Part shown: piece by piece, positions 11,335 to 20,700 of the stretch
How positions within the stretch are numbered: position 1 is the stretch's first letter
Layout of the letters: every line of letters starts with the position of its first letter
Source of the DNA: Pyropia yezoensis
Lineage: Eukaryota; Rhodophyta; Bangiophyceae; Bangiales; Bangiaceae
Assembly: GCA_009829735.1 (NCBI GenBank)
Contig: CM020620.1
Span: 1,426,001 to 1,490,000 of the forward strand
Length of the DNA stretch: 64,000 nt
Direction: 5' to 3'
The notes under the pieces: generated by a model
Databases searched by the model: none
What the model saw: only the letters and a program-made list of their open reading frames with translations
Told to the model about the DNA's origin: nothing
Program-made: the position numbers and the translations under genes

Positions 11335-11761
11335 TGGGGCGCCTACTGTCCGTGGGTGGAGACGAGGGCTGCACGGTGTGGGGGGCATGCGCGTCAAGCT
11401 CCCAGCTGGGCGACGCTGGCGCCACGGGTAGGAGGGTCTGATGGGTTTTGCCCGAGTGGCCTTATGGGCGAGCAGTTGGCGCGATGCGAGGCAGAGAAAT
11501 CATCATCAACAATTCACAGTGTACGAGAGAAAAAGGCAATGCAATACATGCGTGCACAGGCATGCGCCCGCAAAGAGGAGAAAAAAAAATAATAGCACGG
11601 GTCTCACGGACACGGAAAGCAAGTAGGTATAGAATACGCAGTGGGCAGCGGGGAGCCACCCTCGAATAACGCAAAACAGCTGCTAAATGGTGAGCTACTC
11701 AAAGCGTTGCTAGCCGCGCCATGGCGTCTGGTGGGGGCCACAAGGTCTCCGTCGCGCCCAC
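11335..11761. other. Convergent intergenic region
   Basis: This is the shared 3' region of the plus-strand pseudouridine synthase and the minus-strand giant gene. It is less GC-rich than its surroundings and has a short A-run near 11581-11592. No gene or convincing polyadenylation motif is seen. Confidence 0.5.
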
Positions 11762-14700
11762 TCACTTCTCCTCCTCCTCATCGTCGCGCTTAAGGAAGGG
11801 GTTCTCATACGCAGGGGTGTCCTTGAACTTGCGCTCGGCACCCAATGGAGACTTGCCACCTCGCCGGCCACGCCACATGCGCGGGCGCTGCCGGTACTCG
11901 CGGTAGGCCGGCACGTCCTCTTCCGACTTGTTTGCCGCGTCTGCGGCGGCCTCGGCACCAAACGTGGTATCACCCTCTGGTGATGGCTTGTACAAGTCCG
12001 AAACGGTCGACGAAGTGGCGCTGGTGTCGTCGCTGGTGACGTCGGCGCCAGTGGCGTCGGCCTTCACTACCGCCGTAACCGCTTCAGTGTCGACTGACGC
12101 CACACCTGACGCCGGCGCGCCCGAAGCGCTTGGTGCAGATGAAGAACTGGCACCGGTACCGGCAGCTCCCTCAGCGTTGGCAATCGACGCATCTGCGTCA
12201 ACAATCACAGAGGCTGCATCGGCAATCGATGCCTCGACGTCAGCCATCGTCGCCATCGCGTCCACTACAGCGTACGCGGCGTCAGCACCAGCGGAGGTCA
12301 AATCAGAAGACATGGACGACGACACCTCGGTCGAGCCGCCTGACGGGGCCGACTCCGTGTCCTTGGTGTCCTTGCCCTCCAGCGTAGCCGATACATCAGC
12401 AATCGATGATTCGACGTCAGCCATAGCCGCCATCGCATCCACAACGGCATACGCAGCGTCTGCACCGGCAGAGGCCACGTCGGCAGACATGGACGACGAC
12501 ACCTGGGTCGTCCCCCCCTTCGAGGCATCGCCGAAAGGCGAGACTGAAGGAGACGACGGGGCCAGCGTCACACCCCCGGCACCACCGTCGTTGCCGTCCT
12601 GGTTCCCGCCCTTGTTAGCATCAACGTTCGCACCCTTGATCCGTGCGGCCGAATCTGCCGCACCGTTGTTCTGGCCAATGCTGTCGCCTGACCGACCAAT
12701 CCCCACAGACACCGCCGACCCACCGCCAGATGGCACATACAGCGCGCCGGCGGCCGGCGGCGGCCAAGCGGTCCCCGCCGTTGGCGACTCGCCCAAGCCT
12801 GAGCGGGACTCAGGTGTCTTGACAGTAGCCTCGTCGCCGCTGACGAGAGTACCTGCGTCAGAGTCCCCCTCTGCGCGAACCGGATTCAGAGAGGGTTTGG
12901 ACCGCTCCGCTGCTCCAATGGATTCGTCGATGGTGGCCGCCGCAGCAGACGCTTCAGCAGCAAACTCGGCAGATGCGCGGGCGGCGCGCTCAGCCGCGCG
13001 CTCAGTGCTTCCTACAGTCTCTGCGCTCAACGACGACGATTCCGATACATCAGATGCAGTTGACGTTACCGAAGAACCGCTCGACGGCGCTTCGTACAGC
13101 GTCGTCACATCCGTCGCCCCCGCAGGCTCCGCCCCGGGCGCCTCGTACAGCGTCTCAGTCGATGACGACGTCACGGCGTCCGCCACCCCCGGCTCGGCCA
13201 CCACACCACCAGGCACCGCATACAGCGACCCCACAGCGTCCGGCGAACCAGCATCGACCCCAGTCGGTGACTCACCCGACCCAGGCGCAGTGTACAGCGT
13301 CTCCACCGTGGCAGAGTCACCGACAGCGGCACCACCGGTAGCTATACCAGCATCAGACTGTCCGGTCCCCGACGCACCCTTCCACGACGCATTCGGATCC
13401 CCAGACGCGTCGGCCTCGGCTGATGACTTGGAGGCTGCCATCGCGTCAGCTCGCTCTGTTGCACCGACTGAGGAGTCAATGAGCTCCGCCGCAGCAGCAG
13501 CTTCGACCGCCAAGCGAGCAGCTGTCACGGCTGTCCGCTCCGCGGCACCCACGGACTCATCCATGTCAGCGGGCGGGGTCGGCACTGTCCCCGGCGAAAC
13601 ACGGCTTGATCCGCCGCCAGGATACTTGCCTCGCGGCGCGTCGAGAACGCGCTTCAACCAGGACAGCGGTGAGCCAGCCTTGTCCGATTTCGACGACGAC
13701 ACAGCCCCAGTAGCGCCAGACGCCTTGGCAGAGGCCGACCTTGCAGAGCGAGACTTGCGGGTTTTCGAAGAGGCCGGCGAGTTTGTGGCAGCCTCCTTGG
13801 ATCCCGCTGTCCCAGATGACTGGGGCTTGGGCGTGGCTGCAGCACTGACCTTCCGAACCCGGGCTGCAGTGTCCTTTTCCCCTAGCGCTTTGGCCGAAGA
13901 AGCCTTCGCTGCAGCCTCCTTGGCTGCAGCCGCCTCGGCCGCCGCTGCTTCGGTCGCCGCCGCCTTGGCCGCCGCTGCTTCGGTCGCCGCCGCCTCGGCC
14001 GCCGCTGCCTCAGTCTTGGCCTTCGCAGCAGCAGCCTTCGCGGCGGCCGCGGTCGCGGCGTTCATCACGACTGCATCAGCAACAGGTTTGGCGCCAAGAA
14101 CAGTCTGCACCAACGACGGCACGGATGTGCTCCTTGCGGTGGAGCCCGCGCGTGTGCCTGTCTGTGCGGGGGTACCAGACGCAAGCGGGGTGTCAGACTC
14201 TGCCAGAGAGCCAGCAGTGGCGGGAGTGACAACGGGTGCTGATCCTGCGTCCGCAGTAGAAGCATCAGCCTCGAGAGAAGAGACCGGGGCCGAGGCCGCA
14301 ACGGGCACAACCACCTCCGGCACCTTGGGCACGGAAACAACAGGCCCCGTCAAGATCGGCTCCTCCACACCCGGGACGGTATACATGCTCCCACGCGCAG
14401 CAGGAGGCAAGGGGGGGCTGCCACGCGCGACGGGAGCAACCTGGGTGCCTGCTTCAGCAACGCTCACTGGAGGCGCCGCGGTCTGTGGCGCCGCGGCCGC
14501 CGCCACATCGGAAGCAGGCGTCACGATGCCCTTCGCCGCCGAGTCTGCCACGTCACCAACACCCCCAGTTGCGCTGTCACCACCAGCGGACACGGACTCA
14601 ACAGCAGCGACGCTTGCGCCAACAGATGCGTCGCCAACACCGCTCGACGGCGCTTCGTACAGCGTCGTCACATCCGTCGCCCCCGCAGGCTCCGCCCCGG

Positions 14701-17700
14701 GCGCCTCGTACAGCGTCTCAGTCGACGACGACGTCGCGGCATCCGCCACCCCCGGCTCGGCCACCACACCACCAGGCGCCGCATACAGCGACCCCACAGC
14801 GTCCGGCGAACCAGCATCGACCCCAGTCGGTGACTCACCCGACCCAGGCGCAGTGTACAGCGTCTCCACCGTGGCCGTGTCGCCGATAGCCGCATCATCG
14901 CCACCAGCGGAGCCACCCTCCACTGCAGCCGCACCGACATTGATGACGCCACTAGGGGCTACATCTCCGCCTACAGCAGCCGCTGCATCAGCCACATCAG
15001 TCGCTTGTGCCACAGCACCTGATGCGGCAGTGCTCGGCGACACGACATCCTTGAGAGCCGCATTCGCCACATCCGAAACACCACCGCTCCCATCAGTGTC
15101 CACACTGGCTGCAGCGCTGGAGGTACCGCCCAGATTGATCTCGACTTCTGAAGGAGCTGTTGACGCATCCTTCACCGCGCGCGCCCCTGCTACAGTCCCA
15201 GCTTCAGGATCAGTAGCACCGCGGGCCGCACGCGGTCTCGCCGCATCAAACAGCGCTCCACTGGGCAGCGTGGAAGCCGAGCTCAGGTCAGAAGGAACCT
15301 CATACTGAGAGGAAAGAGCGGCGACGCCCGCCACCCCAGCTGCGACGTCCGACGAGACTGCCGCCTCACCAGGCTCGCCAGCATCAGTGCTCGACGCAAC
15401 AGCCGCACCCGCACCAGCATCCGTAGCACCACCAGCCGCAGGCGAGCTCGCCGCATCAAACAGCGCTCCGCTGGGCGGCGTGGACGCCGAGCTCAGGTCA
15501 GAAGGAACCTCATACTGAGAGGAAAGAGCGGCGACGCCCGCCACCCCAGCTGCGACGTCCGACGAGACTGCCGCCTCACCAGGCTCGCCAGCATCAGTGC
15601 TCGACGCAACAGCCGCACCCGCACCAGCATCCGTAGCACCACCAGCCGCAGGCGAGCTCGCCGCATCAAACAGCGCTCCGCTGGGCGGCGTGGAAGCCGA
15701 GCTCAGGTCAGAAGGAACCTCATACTGAGAGGAAAGAGCGGCGACGCCCGCCACCCCAGCTGCGACGTCCGACGAGACTGCCGCCTCACCAGGCTCGCCA
15801 GCATCAGTGCTCGACGCAACAGCCGCACCCGCACCAGCATCCGTAGCACCACCAGCCGCAGGCGAGCTCGCCGCATCAAACAGCGCTCCGCTGGGCGGCG
15901 TGGAAGCCGAGCTCAGGTCAGAAGGAACCTCATACTGAGAGGAAAGAGCGGCGACGCCCGCCACCCCAGCTGCGACGTCCGACGAGACTGCCGCCTCACC
16001 AGGCTCGCCAGCATCAGTGCTCGACGCAACAGCCGCACCCGCACCAGCATCCGTAGCACCACCAGCCGCAGGCGAGCTCGCCGCATCAAACAGCGCTCCA
16101 CTGGGCAGCGTGGAAGCCGAGCTCAGGTCAGAAGGAACCTCATACTGAGAGGAAAGAGCGGCGACGCCCGCCACCCCAGCTGCGACGTCCGACGAGACTG
16201 CCGCCTCACCAGGCTCGCCAGCATCAGTGCTCGACGCAACAGCCGCACCCGCACCAGCATCCGTAGCACCACCAGCCGCAGGCGAGCTCGCCGCATCAAA
16301 CAGCGCTCCACTGGGCAGCGTGGAAGCCGAGCTCAGGTCAGAAGGAACCTCATACTGAGAGGAAAGAGCGGCGACGCCCGCCACCCCAGCTGCGACGTCC
16401 GACGAGACTGCCGCCTCACCAGGCACGCCAGCATCAGTGCTCGACGCAACAGCCGCACCCGCACCAGCATCCGTAGCACCACCAGCCGCAGGCGAGCTCG
16501 CCGCATCAAACAACGCTCCGCTGGGCGGCGTGGACGCCGAGCTCAGGTCAGAAGGAACCTCATACTGAGAGGAAAGAGCGGCGACGCCCGCCACCCCAGC
16601 TGCGACGTCCGACGAGACTGCCGCCTCACCAGGCTCGCCAGCATCAGTGCTCGACGCAACAGCCGCACCCGCACCAGCATCCGTAGCACCACCAGCCGCA
16701 GGCGAGCTCGCCGCATCAAACAGCGCTCCGCTGGGCGGCGTGGACGCCGAGCTCAGGTCAGAAGGAACCTCATACTGAGAGGAAAGAGCGGCGACGCCCG
16801 CCACCCCAGCTGCGACGTCCGACGAGACTGCCGCCTCACCAGGCTCGCCAGCATCAGTGCTCGACGCAACAGCCGCACCCGCACCAGCATCCGTAGCACC
16901 ACCAGCCGCAGGCGAGCTCGCCGCATCAAACAGCGCTCCGCTGGGCGGCGTGGACGCCGAGCTCAGGTCAGAAGGAACCTCATACTGAGAGGAAAGAGCG
17001 GCGACGCCCGCCACCCCAGCTGCGACGTCCGACGAGACTGCCGCCTCACCAGGCTCGCCAGCATCAGTGCTCGACGCAACAGCCGCACCCGCACCAGCAT
17101 CTGTAGCACCACCAGCCGCAGGCGAACTCGCCGCATCAAACAGCGCTCCGCTGGGCGGCGTGGAAGCCGAGCCCAACTCAGCGGGAACGTCATACTGAGA
17201 GGAAAGAGCCGCCGGCGGTGGAGGCGCCACTTCGGTCGGCACCTGAGCCGGGACCGACGCAGCAGCATCCGCTGTCGCCGCTGACGACTGCTGAGGCTCA
17301 ATAACAGTAGCCGTTGAACCGTCTACAGCACCGGCTCCAGCGACTGGGACAGTGGTCACGTCGGCACTGCCCAACGGCGCCTCGTACAGCGTCGTCACAT
17401 CCGTCGCCCCCGCAGGCTCCGCCCCGGGCGCCTCGTACAGCGTCTCAGTCGACGACGACGTCGCGGCATCCGCCACCCCCGGCTCGGCCACCACACCACC
17501 AGGCGCCGCATACAGCGACCCCACAGCGTCCGGCGAACCAGCATCGACCCCAGTCGGTGACTCACCCGACCCAGGCGCAGTGTACAGCGTCTCCACCGTG
17601 GCCGTGTCGCCGATAGCCGCATCATCGCCACCAGCGGAGCCACCCTCCACTGCGGCCGCACCGACATTTGTCACGCTACCGAACTCAACCGCCTTTGTTG

Positions 17701-20700
17701 CAGTAGAATTCTCCGGCGCAGACACACTCACGGTGGAGGCTCCTGCGGAAAGGCCAGAATTGCTCACTTCGCCTGAACCAGCATCTGAGCCAGCGTTCAC
17801 CGATCCCGCGGCAACAGCTGACGCACCAGCCGGGGCTGACATATCCGAGAGTGAGCCGCTCGGTGGCGCAGAAACGGCGGCCACCGCCGAGGGAACCTCA
17901 TACTGGGACGACCGAGCCGGGGGCGGCAGGGGGGCAGCTTCCTTCGGCAGACCAGACAACACTGCGTCGTTGGACACATTCGCCGATGCGAGTGTCGGCC
18001 CACCAGCCACAGTCCCAGGCGGGCTGTCTGCTGAACCATCCTGCACATCAACAGCGACGAAAGCAGGGGCATCTGAAGCGGGATCCGCGCCACCAGCAGC
18101 ATCTGTGGAAGACACCGCGAGAACCGAATCCTTCGCGCTGTCATCACCGAGGACGGGACTCGGCAGAGGGTCTTCAACACTTTGTGCCACGGCTCGCGTT
18201 CCTGCGCTGGCAACGCCCGGCACATCGTACTGGGAGCTCAGGGCTGCGGGCGGCAAGACAACGCCCCCAGGCGTAACGACCGAGCCCGGAACGATTGCCG
18301 GCATTGAGCCGACCACAGTGCCGCCAGCAGTCGCGTCAGCAGAATCATCCATCGCTTGGCTCACCGCATCCGCGAGATCCGTCGCCCGCGCCACTGCGCC
18401 CGCGGCGTCGGTGGCAGGCGTCACGATGCCCTTCGCCGCCGAGTCTGCCACGTCACCAACACCCCCAGTTGCGCTGTCACCACCAGCGGACACGGACTCA
18501 ACAGCAGCGACGCTTGCGCCAACAGATGCGTCGCCAACACCGCTCGACGGCGCTTCGTACAGCGTCGTCACATCCGTCGCCCCCGCAGGCTCCGCCCCGG
18601 GCGCCTCGTACAGCGTCTCAGTCGACGACGACGTCGCGGCATCCGCCACCCCCGGCTCGGCCACCACACCACCAGGCGCCGCATACAGCGACCCCACAGC
18701 GTCCGGCGAACCAGCATCGACCCCAGTCGGTGACTCACCCGACCCAGGCGCAGTGTACAGCGTCTCCACCGTGGCCGTGTCGCCGATAGCCGCATCATCG
18801 CCACCAGCGGAGCCACCCTCCACTGCAGCCGCACCGACATTGATGACGCCACTAGGGGCTACATCTCCGCCTACAGCAGCCGCTGCATCAGCCACATCAG
18901 TCGCTTGTGCCACAGCACCTGATGCGGCAGTGCTCGGCGACACGACATCCTTGAGAGCCGCATTCGCCACATCCGAAACACCACCGCTCCCGCCAGTGTC
19001 CACACTGGCTGCAGCGTTGGAGGTACCACCCAGCTTGGTCCCAATGCCTGCACCATCCACGGATGCACCCGCCTTGGTATCTGATGCAACGCCGGCCGAC
19101 GCTGAGCCCTGGTCCTCATACAGTGTGCCACTGGGTGTCTCCGAAGTCGGGACGGCTTGGGAGGGTACCTCGTACTGGGAAGAACGGGCGGCAACACCCG
19201 CCACACCGGCGGCAAGGCTTGAATCATCGGATCCACCGGCAATTGCGCGTTCACCAGTATCCGACGATTTGGCGCCGGCGTCAGGGGCGCCGTTCGCGGG
19301 TGGCGCGCCCGGCGACTTATATAGAGTCCCAGTCGACGAAGTCAGCGACGAGGCCTTGGAAAGAACTTCATACTGGGACGATCGAGCGGCAGGAGGCGCG
19401 GTCACGCCCGTCGGCGACAGCCCCGATCCGGGCGCTGTGTAAAGAGTCTTGACTGAGGAGGGCGCTACACCGGAGGCACCGCCTGCCGAACTACCCGACA
19501 CTTCATCCAAAGTGTCACCTGTCGCGTCGTCTTCAGCCCCAGCAGGTGCATCGTACAATGTAGACACATCAGAGGCATCAACAGGAACCGTTCCAGGTGC
19601 CTCGTAAAGAGTCTTCGTCGACGACGTCGTCGCAGGGTCCACCACCCGAGGCGCGAGCCGCACTTGCCCGGGCGGACCGTAAAGAGAACCGAGCGCAGCG
19701 GGAGGAGACGAGCTGATACCAGTTGGCGACTCGCCCGACCCGGGTGCTGTGTAGAGTGTCTCAACGGTCGATGGATCTGAGTCCACGGCATCCTCCGTGG
19801 CATCAACAGCGCCACCCGCAGCATCGACCAGGTCCAGCGACTTTCCATCACCACTAGCATCCGCAGCTGCGCCGGCCGACAGGCCGGTCGCTTTCGCTGC
19901 CTGGGCTACCGACTCAGCAACATTAAAGACGGCCCCTGCCGCATTCCCAGCTGAGTCATCGGCTGCAGCAATCGCTTCGGCAACCAATTCAACGGCATCG
20001 GCAGCCGAGCTACCTGCCGTTTCCGCCGCTGCGTTCAATGCCTCCCCAGTCACGTCAGCTGCGTTGCTCGCCGATTCACCAGCCTTACCAGCAGGGTCCC
20101 ATTCGCGGACGTCAGCGGCCACCGACGCGACCTCGTCGGCACCGGCCACAACACCACGGCCAGCAGCTTCAAGCGCAGCGCCTGCTGTCGACGAAACCTT
20201 GTCATCTGCACCTGCAATCGCAGACGCCACGGCTTCAACAGCTCCAGCAGCGGCTGCGCTGAAGTCCACCCGCTGAAGCTTCTCATCAATCGCGTCGGCG
20301 GCATCAGCAGCGCCTGCCGCGGTCGCACCAACAGCCCCGCCAGCACCGGTCAACGCCTCCGTCCCCGCAGCTCCAGCAGCAGACGCGGCTTCAACGGCTG
20401 CCTGACCCGTGACGTTGGCAGCCTGAGCGGCGGCGCTGACGGCGCTCGACGCGCCAGCGGCCAAGCCATCAGACACCACTGCCGCGCCAAGGCCAGCTGC
20501 ATTCAGTGCAGCACCGGCTACATCGCCAGCTGTGTCGGCGGCCCCAGCAACGCGAGCTGCCGCATCTGAAGCCAGGTCACGGACACCTTCGGCAGCGGTC
20601 CCAGCAGCACTGCGAGCCTCCTCAACCGCGTCAGCGGCCGCGTCGTTGACGGTTCGCTCTCGCGGTGTCATGCCACCAGTCAAAATGTCTTGAGCCAACG

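Noticed and set aside
11928-15308. Long plus-strand frame of 1126 codons opposite the giant gene
   Set aside because: It is the shadow of the minus-strand coding sequence. The strong codon bias and repeats of the real gene keep the opposite frame open, and it has no ordinary-composition islands or domain.
15301-17200. CRISPR-like array
   Set aside because: Units are 210 bases, contiguous, coding and without unique spacers.
17352-19442. Plus-strand frame of 696 codons
   Set aside because: Same shadow effect. Its repeats are the mirror of the Y-x-x-P cassettes.
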